From NCBI GenBank assembly GCA_030220185.1, contig JASPKZ010001241.1, positions 620,001 to 684,000 on the forward strand: a DNA stretch of 64,000 bases, read 5' to 3'. This DNA is from Diploptera punctata (lineage: Eukaryota > Arthropoda > Insecta > Blattodea > Blaberidae). The notes below the pieces were generated by a model. That model was not told the DNA's origin and did no database searches. It worked only from the letters and a program-made list of their open reading frames with translations. Positions 46,462 through 57,889 of this stretch are shown one piece after another. The position numbers and the translations under genes are program-made. Numbering within the stretch: position 1 is the stretch's first letter; every line of letters starts with the position of its first letter.

Positions 46462-46821
46462 TACATCGTAGGACATCAGAAATCAATTAATAACCTATTA
46501 TGTTGGTTATACATTTCTCCACTAGGGTGCATTCTTACAATTTTGCGTCCCATTGGCACTAAATAGTATGATGTGGTTGCAGTGATGAACAAATGATGCA
46601 TAACATTGGGTTTTCATTTGTTTTCAAACACCGCCGTTTACATTAAATACATGAATATTTTAAAATAACTATACTTAAAAAATGATTTGTTAGTGAACAC
46701 CTTAATTTTATTTGTTAAATAGTCCTAACAAATTATTTCCAAATTATCTGGAGAATTTACTCCTCACTTCGTGAGCCGTGAATATACCGATATTTTGGAA
46801 ATCACACGTGACATTACTTAT
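46462..46821 (+). repeat. Array unit A, second part
   Basis: It continues unit A with gacatcagaaatcaattaat, catcaccgccgtttacatta-like text, and ends cacacgtgacattacttatg. Confidence 0.75.
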
Positions 46822-47355
46822 GACTATTTAACTCATGCCACAAATGCTAGTCAATGACCAATCACGTTTCAATTAATGTTGTTTTACAACCAATGACAGT
46901 CGTGTTTCACCTCGCTCTTTATCGATTTCTCTTTATCAGCTCCTCCTTTTTAATGTTCTGAACAGGTCAAAGCATTATTTTTTTCCAACAAATACGTTGA
47001 ATATAGCAAATAATGAAAATATTCCTTGATTTTACTGAGTTGTTTACTAAAGAATTAAATGAATAACCCGTAATGTTGATTATGATATATAGTTTGATGT
47101 GTTTCATTATTTCTCCACTTGTGTGCAATCTTACGATATTGCAATCTTATTTGGCAATAAATAATATGATCAAGCAGCAGTGAATAGACATAATCCCACA
47201 TTTCTGATTTGTTTTTAAACATCGCCGTTTACATTAAATATATAAATATTTGAAAATAACTATAGTTAAACAATGATTTGTGAGTAAAGAGCTTAATTTA
47301 CTTCGTGAGTCTTGAATTTATCGATAATTTGGAAATCACTCATAGCATTACTTAT
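46822..47355 (+). repeat. Array unit B (short class, 534 bp)
   Basis: It runs from gactatttaactcatgcca to actcatagcattacttat and lacks the central block. It joins the next unit head-to-tail. Confidence 0.85.
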
Positions 47356-48068
47356 GACTATTTAACTTATGCCCCAGATGGGAGTCAATGACCAATCAGA
47401 GTCGTGGTTCACGCAATATTTATCAGTGTTAAATTTACCATATTAAAGAAAGCTCCTCCTTTTTAATATTCTGAACAGGTCTGACCATTATTTTGCAGTG
47501 ACCGGGCCTATAAGAAATACGGCTACCAGATTGTATATATAGTGCATAGATGTCAACACATAGCGCTTGCAGGAGTTAACATAAAAACATTGGTAGCAAT
47601 TTATTATACCACCAAAAAAAGAAACCACTGTTTGCACTTTCTTAAATGTATTTTTTCCCAGGTAATAATCCAGAAAAATATAATTGTCATATATACATCA
47701 TACGACATCAGAAATGAATTAATATACAGTTTCATGTGTTTGATTTTTCATCCACTAGGAGAGCATTCTTACAATATTGCGTTCCTTTGGCAATAAATAG
47801 TATGATCTGGTTGCAGTGATAAACAAAAGAAGCAGATGAAGCGTACCTATCGTTTCTCATTTGTTTTCAAACATCGCCGTTTACATTAAATATATAAATA
47901 TTTATTAATAACTATAGTTAAATAATAATTTGTGAGTAAACAGTTTATTTTATTCGTTAAATAGTCCTAACAAATGCCACTCTTGATTTCAAAATTCTCT
48001 GGATAAATTCACTCCTCACTTCGTGAGTCGTGAATTTATCGATAATTTGGAAATCACTCGTGGCATTA
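47356..48068 (+). repeat. Array unit C (long class, about 0.71 kb)
   Basis: It starts gactatttaacttatgccc and has the central block (ctaccagattgtatatatag ... ataattgtcatatatacatc). It ends actcgtggcattac, which leads directly into Helitron helicase codons. Confidence 0.85.
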
Positions 48069-48224
48069 CTTATGATAAATTTTATGTCGCAGCAAGTAGA
48101 TGGAGTTCGACCATTCGATGGTTTGATATTTTATAGTTCCGAATATAACGGTCAAGGGTATTTAGTAAACGACGAGAGAGATTCTACAAAATACGTAGTC
48201 TACACAGAAGTTTTGAATCATTAA
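48069..48224 (+). pseudogene. Helitron helicase remnant, part 3 (C-terminus)
   Basis: The frame gives YDKFYVAASRWSS (helicase motif VI, family form QLYVAxSR), one frameshift, then KYVVYTEVLNH and stop, the usual NVVY-x-E-x-L ending of insect Helitron helicases. It is the missing end of the gene that breaks off at 43559. The extra 4.5 kb is the repeat array and its inserted element. Confidence 0.78.
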
Positions 48225-48894
48225 ATTCATTTTCAAACTATTTTCAGTTGAATAGACAAAATTTATTTTCTTAACCGCCCAATTTTTTTCCCCGATAGAA
48301 GATATATAAAAATATGAAGCACGTATTCTTTACTTTATTTATCATTTTTTGTATTATTTTTTATTTAAATTTAATATAATTTGGAAAATGTAATTAGGTA
48401 AATTAACTGTGCAGCCTTGGCGGAACCTGGTCAGTATAACAATAAAAAATTCCATTCAAATGTCAAAAGACGACTTACAGTTGTTTTAAATGTGCTTTAG
48501 TCCCGTTATCCACATAGTTCCTATCGTTCGTATTTTTAAAATAAATCGAAAATTAATTCATAATGGCGTATTTATGACAAACCTAAAAATCTAATGAATT
48601 GTCGTCGAATTACGGCCACTAGCTAAATTAGAGCAATGAAACTGTAAGTATGTTTTGGATTTTTTTACAAGAGTAAATATTTTGAAAGTGAGTTCTTGGA
48701 CACGTTAATGTTTATCAATATCAGAACATCGCAAGACATTGTGCCGAAGGGTTTAATGAGATAAAAAATATCCACATAAAGAATCGCCGTTTTAAGACCA
48801 TCTAAATTTCCTTACCAGAAATCATTATATCATTCAAATAACGACTGTGAGCTTTCTAAGCTAATAAAGAAGAAAATAATAACTTTTTTGGAAT
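48225..48894. other. Spacer after the Helitron C-terminus
   Basis: I cannot find a Helitron CTRR terminus with hairpin here. A 70-bp inverse repeat of 40500-40570 lies near 48535-48605. Confidence 0.4.
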
Positions 48895-48947
48895 AGAGTT
48901 GCATTTTTACTAACATTTAAATCACTCTGAACCCAATATGAATGGTA
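48895..48947. repeat. Long direct repeat, left
   Basis: A 53-base sequence (agagttgcatttttactaac onward) that recurs at 49149-49209 with one substitution and an extra 8 bases. Confidence 0.85.
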
Positions 48948-49148
48948 AACGTAAAGTGATCCCACTACAGGCCTCAGGAGGCCCTTGGGGTAGTAGGAGG
49001 TTAAGGCTCCCACTTTTTCTTGACAATCGGAACTTGATGTCAGCCGGGTTGTCAGCCCTGCGTGACGGCCGCCTTTACCCCAGAACAAGCGTCTGGTACT
49101 CATTTCAGTTAGAGGCTGAGTCGACCCCAGACGCCAGAAGGTTTGAGT
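48948..49148 (+). mobile_element. Short GC-richer interspersed repeat, 201 bp
   Basis: It contains aaagtgatcccactacaggc, ggtagtaggaggttaaggct, cagccctgcgtgacggccgc and gaggctgagtcgaccccaga. I recall this sequence type as a common short repeat in arthropod genomes, often mis-annotated as protein. It is bounded by 53-61-bp direct repeats, much longer than ordinary target duplications. Confidence 0.65.
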
Positions 49149-49209
49149 AGAGTTGCAAGATAGCATTTTTACTAACATTTAAATCACCCTGAACCCAATA
49201 TGAATGGTA
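49149..49209. repeat. Long direct repeat, right
   Basis: Matches 48895-48947 with an extra aagatagc. Confidence 0.85.
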
Positions 49210-49272
49210 CTCAATGCAAATTTAAGTAAATCCGACATGATTAGAATACCAAATAAATGTTAAATATTTGAT

Positions 49273-49625
49273 ATGTCCAATTTTAATTATTATAATACAG
49301 TTTCTACTGACCTAAATAATGTTTTTACTTACAGAATTCAACGTGTTCAGAATTCGTACCTACCTTTCATTTGTGGTATTCGCAGATTTGATCACGTTAC
49401 ACCATCCCTGAAACAATTATTTTCACGCCATTGTCTACAATATTGTAAATACTTCTGTTCTTTATATATTGTCTATATGATACTACACACACAATCACCG
49501 AATTATTTATCACATCGGTTCGTTAGACTCTCTAATATCCATGAATACAGCAACCAGCTCTAATCAGTACATTGTACTTTGTATCCCTCCTCATCTCACG
49601 CCCTCTACAGTTTCTCTTGGTAGAA
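49273..49625 (+). pseudogene. Jockey-like LINE C-terminal fragment, decayed
   Basis: The frame gives RIQRVQNSYLPFICGIRRFD, HVTPSLKQLFSRHCLQYCK, ILHTQSPNYLSHRFVRLSNI and HEYSNQ, parallel to LQRVHNMCIRFIFNVRKYDH and ILHTSIPNYLSSRFQY at 18312. It belongs to a related but distinct family, and no tail is recognised. Confidence 0.75.
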
Positions 49626-49676
49626 CATGAGACAGCCTAACTATAACATCATTCACAAACAAACAAACAACAACGT

Positions 49677-49822
49677 AATGGGCGCATTTAGCGGCCAAAA
49701 GCGCTGCAGAAGTGCTTTAGCAAAAATGGCTGCCCATGCAGCAGAAATATGTGATATTCGTTGAATGGACCGCTGCTGTAGCGGAACCGCCAAATTCAAT
49801 TTGTTCATGGGCTCATTACTCG
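49677..49822. mobile_element. Possible small MITE
   Basis: The ends read gtaatgggcgcat and, reversed, gtaatgagcccat, 11 of 13 bases identical. The interior is GC-richer than its flanks. No convincing target duplication is seen. Confidence 0.4.
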
Positions 49823-49968
49823 TATTACTACGCGATGCTATTAAAATTAATCATACTACTAATAGGGATGTACCGAATTTCCGATTTATTTTATTACATG
49901 TATTTTTTTTAAATGGGCCAATAGATCATTTAAAATAAAATATTGTAGAGAGGAAGTTTGTTTTTTCG

Positions 49969-50867
49969 TCTATATACAAAAATAAACATTTGTTTGTTTG
50001 TTCGTTCAAACTTTATGCGCGGCCATACCGTTGATCCAATTGTGATGGGGATTTTTGCAAAATGTTCAGGAGGTTCCCGGGATGAACATAGGCTAGAAGG
50101 GAGTTGTGATACGCAACTCCTACACCCTTAAATATCGCCCTTTGTAGTGGAAAACGCGAAAATGTAGCTCTTTGGACGCTGCCTAAATCATAACAATTAC
50201 ACAAAATTAATGTACACAGAATTGAATATCACAAAACGCTCTACAAAAAAGTCCACGACAGCATATGTTTATTTCGTACGGATAACTCACAATAACCATT
50301 TTAGTCTTTCATTGATGCCAAGAAGATCGAGACAAGTACGTAAATTCCTGTGCAAGTGGCGGGTATTATTCTACGGATTACACACAATAACCAATTTTGT
50401 CTTTTAGCGCATTTATGCCAAGAAGATGGACATTAGATAATTCCCGGGCAACACCGTGTAATCAGCACGGGAATCCTTGAAATAATTACGATATACATTT
50501 ATAATTATTTTTCAATTTACTTATTCAACTAATCATAAGACGTACATTAAATTTTGTTTTTTAGCTCATTTATGCCAAGAAGATCGGGATGAGTAGATTC
50601 CCGGACAACGCCGGGTAAACAGCACGGGGTATCTAAAATAATTACGGTATAAATATTCCCTTTCATTTATTAAACTAAATATAAAATATTAATTTTTATT
50701 TAAAGAAAGTAGGGATAAGCATATTCCCGGGCAACGCCAGGTAATCAGAATGGGGTATCTAAAAAATTAAAATGTGTATTTATCTTTCCTTCTACTTTTC
50801 CAACTAAACATAAACCCACATTAATTTTATTTATTTGGCGTAGCAGCGCACGCCGGGTATTAGCTAG
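49969..50867 (+). mobile_element. Non-autonomous Helitron, copy 2
   Basis: The 5' end is tctatatacaaaaataaaca with tttgtttgtttgttcgttc, then tgatggggatttttgcaaaa and tgttcaggaggttcccggga, which I recognise as the start of a common insect Helitron family. The 3' end is cagcgcacgccgggtattag then CTAG, followed by T. No helicase is encoded. It is the same family as the minus-strand copy at 20086. Confidence 0.88.
50410..50830 (+). repeat. Tandem units in Helitron copy 2
   Basis: Cores cccgggcaacaccgtgtaat, cccggacaacgccgggtaaa and cccgggcaacgccaggtaat repeat with spacing of about 157 and 126 bp, ahead of the true terminus. Confidence 0.82.
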
Positions 50868-50884
50868 TTATTCATAATATATCA

Positions 50885-51225
50885 GGCGGCTCCATGCCGC
50901 AAGCGATTACACGCTCGCCTCTCACCGCTTGGGTCTCGAGAATCTTATTTATATTATTTATTATTAGTTTAATCTTATTGCGTTTTAGTTGGAGTAGCTT
51001 TTGAAACTTTATTAGTGTCGGTCACTATGCGTGGATTTTGTAGTGGATGAAACGGAGCTACGGCAGGTTTTCGTCTACCACAATTTCATTCCACCTTTCT
51101 CTAGAACATCTCACCCATTTCGTTCATCAGACGTAGTCGGCTTGCACCCTTTTTTCCCCATACCTCCATAAATGTAGGGACTCAACCCTGAGTTGGACAT
51201 GACTTCATATTATATTATTATATTA
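50885..51225 (+). mobile_element. tRNA-derived SINE (family A), copy 2
   Basis: The head, ccgcaagcgattacacgctc, and body (taccacaatttcattccacc; ccctgagttggacatgact) match 15585-15925. An AT-rich insertion of about 80 bases separates the head from the body. Confidence 0.72.
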
Positions 51226-52799
51226 AGATATCACTCCTGCAAATTCCCTATGTGAAATGTATCTTGCTCCTTCATCACAAAACACATATAGGCTATTTCA
51301 TAACCACACTATAAGTATTGCCAGATAGGGCAAATTTTATTCAATTATGCAGTCATTTTATTCATTCCTTTTCTTACACAACAATTGACACTTTTAGGCC
51401 TATATTTAAATATATGAGGATTTGGGGTTACATTAGAAAACGCAGGAAATATAAGCGTATGTGCAAAATCAATGTAAGTAGTGCAAGACATGGCCTAAAT
51501 ACAGCAACCAAACAATTGTATAAAGGAAGGCTTCATTGCATTTTTTGAATCTCAAATGTACTTGATCTATATTTAAAATTTGTTAGGGAATAGGATTGAA
51601 AATAAAGAATGGCTATCAATTATAACAATTTAAATACAGTTTTCTTAATATTGATTAATTTTATTATTTTGCTTCACCTGAAAATATTATAAGAGTAACT
51701 ACCATGATCTTCGTGGCTAAAGTAAAACCAAGAATTATACGTAATTTACAACTTTATATGTATGCAATTCTGTCATAACAGCATTAATTATAGATTAACA
51801 CTCACTAGCCATACTTAAAAAAATATTTAACAGATTCTCTAACATTGGCAATGCCACATTCTTAGTAAAGTTAAATGTTACATTAAATATACCATTCAGT
51901 CATTTATAACACGTGTATGAAAAACATTTGCCACTAAGGTTAATGGTAGTATACTGTTAATAGCCATATCCCATATGACAGAGACTACATGCATTTTAAT
52001 TAAAATATGTAAGACCAAATATAATTTTACGAGTATTGTGAATTAAAGTGAAAATTGAAAATTATTCATACCTGATTCAAGTAATGCCTCTTAGTGCTTC
52101 AATGATAGTATATTTTATGTATAGTTGGGGATTAAATAATGGATCAGCTGAGATTAAAATCCTATGTTGAGTACATTTTTTATGTTAATGCATTAACCAA
52201 CTCCGGCTGTAATTTCATTTTATTAATACACATCGCACAAGAGTATCTACACTGTTAAAATAAAAATTATAGAATATTGTAATGTATCATTTCAATTTAT
52301 GGCCTTACAAAGCTCTTTATTCAGAGAAGATTGCAATTACGAGATACACGGTTCATCTCTTTGTCCATTCCACAATTTACTTATTGTGTTTTACACTTAA
52401 AGAAGAGTACAAATGCTCGTTTTATCTGTAGAGAAAAATGGTTCGACAACCAGTGTATCACTTCCAGTAATGACCCCATGAACACAATTGTAAGATACAT
52501 TATTTTACATATCTTGAAATTAAAAATAAAGTTAATAATTAATCTTGCACCGGGTATCAGCGAATGAATCAACTGGAGATATCATTTTCATAATAAAAAA
52601 CATTGACTCGTCAATAACACAATGGTTATAATCGTAAATTCTTGATGTTAATAAGCATATTAAAATTATCTCTGTTTTTAGATACTTTACTTAATATATC
52701 ACTTATATTCGTCTATAGGCTTAGGCACCTCGAATAACGCATATATTAATGTCCAGAGGTAAATAACACAAAATATGTAGTACGTTATTTTATTTTTAT
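51226..52799. other. AT-rich spacer
   Basis: No gene or repeat recognised. Confidence 0.5.
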
Positions 52800-53288
52800 T
52801 TATAAAGGTTTAAAAAATGACTAATTAACTTGCGAAATATGTTTACCAAACATGGTCTGAGAAATAATATAGATGTGGCAACAATGTACTTGTCATTCTC
52901 CGTCTCCGGAAAAATCAATAACTAGCCCAATGGCCTGGGTAAAATTTTAATCAAATACATATTGTATTATTTTTAACATTTACACGAAAACTATCAAAGC
53001 TATATAAAAAATAAACATTTTCAGACAATTTTTAATAATTAAGCTATTCAAAAATAATATTAAAACATCTCTGAGCAATTAAATAGAGTATATATTTTAC
53101 TTTAAACTTCAAAGTTTTTAAAATATTTCGTGTCCATGTTAATTGATGATCCATTTGTATTGTCAGAAATGCGTCAAGGTGACACAAACAACTCCACATA
53201 GCGACCGTGTTTTGTTAATTTGAAACACTGTAGGCGTACGTTGGATAAACCAGTTGTCTGTCGAGTATAAATCTTACAATCTGATAAA
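52800..53288 (+). repeat. Direct duplication, copy 1
   Basis: About 490 bases match 55205-55693 at visibly high but imperfect identity. The words cttgtcattctccgtctccg, aatattaaaacatctctgag and tttgttaatttgaaacactg recur in order. It ends just after a TATA-like gagtataaatctta. There are no terminal inverted repeats and no coding frame. Confidence 0.82.
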
Positions 53289-53732
53289 TATGAAGATTTG
53301 TATGACGCAATAGTAGCAGTTATAACTGTTCAATAACCAGTTATAAAAGCAGTTAAGCAGCCATAAATATATATACACGTGTCTTAAACTTAAAAACAAA
53401 TATAAATAACTTATTGAAACGTTATTATTTACTTTATTTTTGTCTAGGATATGTTTTGATTACATTAAAATTTAGGCATATTTAAAAATATTTCTTGGTT
53501 TTAAACTTAATACCTGTGCTGAATAACTGTGACCAGTCATAACTAATATAAATTCGCAATACGTGATTTTGATACTAACATATTGCATTTAAAACGTTAT
53601 TTTCAATCTAATTATAGCGGATTCCATCCAAAACGTCCACCTACGTTAATTGAATTTAAAAATTGAAAAATGCACAAAATATTATAACATATGTGAATAA
53701 TTACACGAGGAAAACATATATGTTGACTATTT
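53289..53732. other. AT-rich spacer
   Basis: Nothing recognised. Confidence 0.5.
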
Positions 53733-53953
53733 TGCATGGAAATTCTTGTAGGAAAACCAGAAGGAAAACGCCCAGTTGGTAGACCAAGAATGAGGTGGGA
53801 GAACAACATTAACTATGATTTGAGGGAAGTAGATTATACAGGGAATGATTGGAAAGCATTAGCTCAGGATAGGGATGTATGGAGAGCTTATGTCCGCGCG
53901 GCCATGAACCTACGGGTTCGAAAGTGCCAGTGAGTAAGCAAGTAAGTAAGTAT
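53733..53953 (+). mobile_element. RTE-like LINE 3' end, very short copy
   Basis: It is open from ILVGKPEGKRPVGRPRMRW to MNLRVRK, then ends agtgagtaagcaagtaagta. It is almost identical to the long LINE over this stretch. Confidence 0.9.
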
Positions 53954-54129
53954 TTTCCAAAAACAATTGCGATAATTGCCTTAGAATTGAATGTGAAGTT
54001 GAAGTTATTTTAACGCAAGAACGGCATACGTACTACGTAAAACTTGCTCTTTTAAAATTTTCAAAAGAAAGAGACAATTCATGGAGCGCCAGATCATCCA
54101 ATAATCTTGTGTAAATTAACTTGCCAACT

Positions 54130-55045
54130 TTCTCACCTAACTATCGAACTGGGGTATCATAGCCTAGCGGATATAGGCTCTCCATATACCCTATCCTGAT
54201 GTTTTCTAATCATTCCCTGTATATTCTACTTCCATGATATCAATGTTAATATTAACCCCCGCCTCATTCCTTGCCAACCCTTCCTACAAAGATTTTCCAT
54301 TACTCTCTTTCATTGATCATTTGTGTCACACGACCTGCTCACCGAAGTCTAAGAGACTTAACTGTATATAATCATGTCGTTTAAACTAACTAACTCACTG
54401 ACACTATCGAACCCGTAGTTTCATGGGCGTGCGGACATAAGCTCTCCATACACCCCTATCCTGAGCTAATAGTTTCCAGTCATCCGCTTATAATCTACTT
54501 CCCTGAAAGCATGGTTAATATTATTCTCCCACTTCATTCTTGGTCTACCAACTGGTTGTTTTTCCTTTGGTTTTCCTACAAGAAGCTTCCGTACCCTCTT
54601 CCATTGATGCTTAACTGTTTAAAAGCATGTATTTTAAACTAATTCACTGGCACTATGGAACCCGTAGGTTCACGACCACACGAACATAAGCTCTCTATAC
54701 ATCCCTATCCTGGGCTAATGATTTCTAATCATCCCTTTATAATCTGCTTCCCTCAAATCACGGTTAATATTATTCTCACGCTTCATTATTGGTCTATCGA
54801 ATGACCGTTTTCACTCTGGTTTCCTATAAGTAACTTCAATGACTCCCTTTCATTCCGCATTCGTATCACTTGTCCTGGGCAACGTAGTCTACGATACTTT
54901 ACTGTTATTATTATGTCCTATTTTCTACTATGCAGTAGATCATGTAACTCATTGTAATGTACCTTAAACTTCTGCATTCGCCCGTCTGTTCATCTATCTT
55001 TTGTCCAAAAACATTCCTAAGAATTTTATTCTGAAATTGTACAGT
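54130..55045 (-). mobile_element. Tandem RTE-like LINE 3' ends, three diverged units
   Basis: Three copies of the LINE 3' end lie head-to-tail on the minus strand. The phrase ctatcgaacccgtag (or variants) occurs at 54141, 54404 and 54653, periods of 263 and 249 bp. The rightmost unit reaches furthest into the gene (to the FGPKRD region). All are much more diverged than the other copies. Confidence 0.8.
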
Positions 55046-55204
55046 ATTTTCATCATATTATTGTTATTATTATCAATATTATTGTTATTATTACTTATAA
55101 AATAATTATAATTTATTTATTAATAATTATATATAGTATTATAATAATATATTTATTATTATAGATTTTCCAAGTTTTCCAGTTAATTTCATGTTATGTT
55201 TGGT

Positions 55205-55693
55205 TTATATTTATAGAGTTTGAAAAAATTGCTTATTGACATGCGAAATCTGTTTATAAAACATAATGAGAGAAATAATGTAGATGTGGCAACAATCTAC
55301 TTGTCATTCTCCGTCTCCGGAAAAATCAATAAGTAGCTCAATGGCCTGTGTAATACTTCAAACAAATTTGCATACTCATCTGTTTTCAATATTTACATCA
55401 AATCTATCAAAACTGCATTAAAAATAAACAATTTCAGACAATTTTGAAAAATTAAGCTAATCAAAAATAATATTAAAACATCTCTGAGCAATTACATAGA
55501 ATATATATTCCATTTCAAACTTCAAAGTTTTTAAAATATTTCCTATCCATGTTAATTGACCATCCGTTTGTTTTGTCAGAACTGCGAGAAGGTGACACAA
55601 GCTACGCTACTTAGCGATTGTGTTTTGTTAATTTGCAACACTGTAGGCGTACCTTGGATAAACCAGACGCCTGTCGTGTATAAATCTTAGTAC
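55205..55693 (+). repeat. Direct duplication, copy 2
   Basis: The partner of 52800-53288, ending at gtgtataaatctta. Similarity stops within about 10 bases after the TATA-like word in both copies. Confidence 0.82.
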
Positions 55694-56084
55694 ATTCAAC
55701 ATGTAAGAATTCTGAAAGTTATTAAAGCGTGCGTATAGTGTTTTAATGCGAGTGGAATAGACACAAAAGCTGTTTTAGTCTACAATTGAGCACGAGGTTA
55801 GTAATTTATATTATTATTTGATAAATTATATAAAAATGAACATTTGCGAATCTGTCTTTTATGAACTCAAAAAGAACTTGGCCGAATTGAATGGGTTTTT
55901 TTACCATATGTAACATATTAACGTGTATACTATGGGGCCGGAACTAAATGAATAGAAAAAGTGGATCGCTGTACACAAAAGTCGCTTTTTGAACTCCTGA
56001 GTTGCTTATATTTTGTAAACCATAACAAATACACCATAATAGAATATCTAAAAAAAATAATTATTCTTCAAAAAAAACATCTAC
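55694..56084. other. AT-rich spacer
   Basis: Nothing recognised. Confidence 0.5.
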
Positions 56085-56140
56085 GGCAGCATATGTCTAT
56101 CTTTTACGGATAACTCACTAAAGCATTTTTGTCCTTGAGA
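56085..56140 (+). mobile_element. Helitron internal fragment
   Basis: acatctacggcagcatatgt and acggataactcac match the inside of the Helitron at 50240-50300. Termini are not found. Confidence 0.55.
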
Positions 56141-56426
56141 ATTAGATAAAAAGTTAGGATTATTTACAAAGACTTTCCCAACAACACAATGTTAGCGCTA
56201 TAATATTATTAACTGTTTAACAATTACAGTAAGTACACTTAGCAAAAAATGGCCGACTATTGATCTCTCAAAAAAAAATATCCCGTAAAAAATCTTCTAG
56301 CTTGTGCATGTACATGCTTGATACAAATATTATTTTGCACTTCTCTGAATTTAAAATAGCTTAAATACTAGTTCCATATATAGGCCCTATTAAATATAAA
56401 ACAATAATATGTCACAATATTGTATA

Positions 56427-57414
56427 CAGTAAAACTTGTTTAATCCGGAACGGGATTAATGCGGAAATATTTCCAATGTGAACAAATTTATTGATCCCGG
56501 CAAAATAATAGTAATTTTACTTGTATTTATTTTGCTTAAAACGGAATCTATCCAACACGGAAACGGAAGCTCTTTTCTACAAAATTCATGGAAAAAGTTT
56601 TTTACAAAGCGAAAAACAGACTGATAAATAAATTAGTTTCCACTTCAATGAATTCCCGTTAGGCCAAAAAAAAATTAAAATAAACAATAAGGAATGATTC
56701 CTGCCGCCGCGTGAATTATAGATTCAACTTGTAACTGAAATATTCTTTCCGGCTTCACTGCACACCCGTTATGCGAAATACAGTTACCTGTTTTACAAAT
56801 AACCGTTGCACTGTAAAATCTTAAATATTACTTTAAGTTCTGAAACCGATTTTTCATAGGTAGCGTTCTGAATTTACGAAATACAAATGGCTAAAGCGTA
56901 TGTATCATCCTCATTAAACGAAAAAGTGAAACTGATTGAAGATAAATCTCCAAATTTCCGGACCGATTCTCCAAAGTCAAGCTCTAGCTCTTGTTAATCC
57001 CTAGGGAATAACGATTTCAAGACATCGTCAGGTTGCCTGGACAGCTTTAAAAGACGACACAATGTAGTGTGGAACGAAATTTGCGGGGAATCTAAGGATA
57101 TGACGAAAGTGTAGTTAGTGAGCGAAAACCGATACTGCATACTTTAATTTCAGGATACGCGTAAGAGACATTTTTAACGCTGACGAATTGGGACTGTTTT
57201 TACGCACGTACCTTAGAAGTCGCTCATACATACTCTACTCCACTTTTCAACGGCAGCGGAACTACAATTAAGCCAAGCTACGTAAAAACACATATATATT
57301 ACTCTATAATCTAAGATTATTAACAAGTTTTAACTTTTTTTTATAATGCGGAATTTTGTCTAATGTGAAAAAATTATTGGTCCTATGCGATTCCGCTTTG
57401 ATCAAGTTTTACTG
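56427..57414 (+). mobile_element. Tigger/pogo-like DNA transposon, internally deleted
   Basis: The element is 988 bp, with ends cagtaaaacttgtttaatcc and, reversed, cagtaaaacttgatcaaagc, typical CAGT-starting pogo/Tigger termini. TA precedes the left end, but the right side reads TC, so one copy of the duplication has mutated. A related 5' half lies at 40921-41395. Confidence 0.85.
56887..57265 (+). pseudogene. Tigger/pogo transposase remnants
   Basis: The ATG starts MAKAYVSSSLNEKVKLIEDK, the N-terminal Psq-type helix-turn-helix start of pogo/CENP-B-like transposases. It ends by stop at about 35 codons. Further on, FNADELGLFLRT matches the first catalytic Asp block (family form FNADETGLF). 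Most of the protein is missing. Confidence 0.72.
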
Positions 57415-57889
57415 TCTTTGATGTGTTCACTTTACATTGCGATTCTTTTGTTACATATCTTTAAAAATATATATAATTTTTAAAAAAGCCCCATATCACA
57501 TCTCTATAACAAATCAAAATGGATTAATTTTAGATTTACTAAAATACGACAGTGATTCCAGATATTTGTGCTCCAGATAGAAACAAATATGACAATTTAA
57601 TTAAAATTGTATCGCCTCACCTAACATTCATATACTTCTTAGACTAACGTCGAGACCTTCTTCGATTCCATCCCCAGTATTTTCACGTCCGATGTTATAT
57701 TGTCTTGAAGAGCCGCCTCTTGCTCCCTCTTTCGGTACACTAAAAACCTCGAAATCAAATCACTTTTCCTCGGGGAATTTTATAGTTCGTCAATTTCTCT
57801 TTTCAGTTTTCTTTAATGCAGATTTTTTTTTCAAAACCGTGAGATATTTGAGGCTTTCTATCTATTTTATTAATTTAGCCTTCATTTTG
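57415..57889. other. Spacer without recognisable gene
   Basis: Nothing recognised. Confidence 0.45.

Noticed and set aside
48938..49150. Plus-strand protein of 70 codons
   Set aside because: It coincides with the 201-bp interspersed repeat. This sequence type is often mis-annotated as protein.
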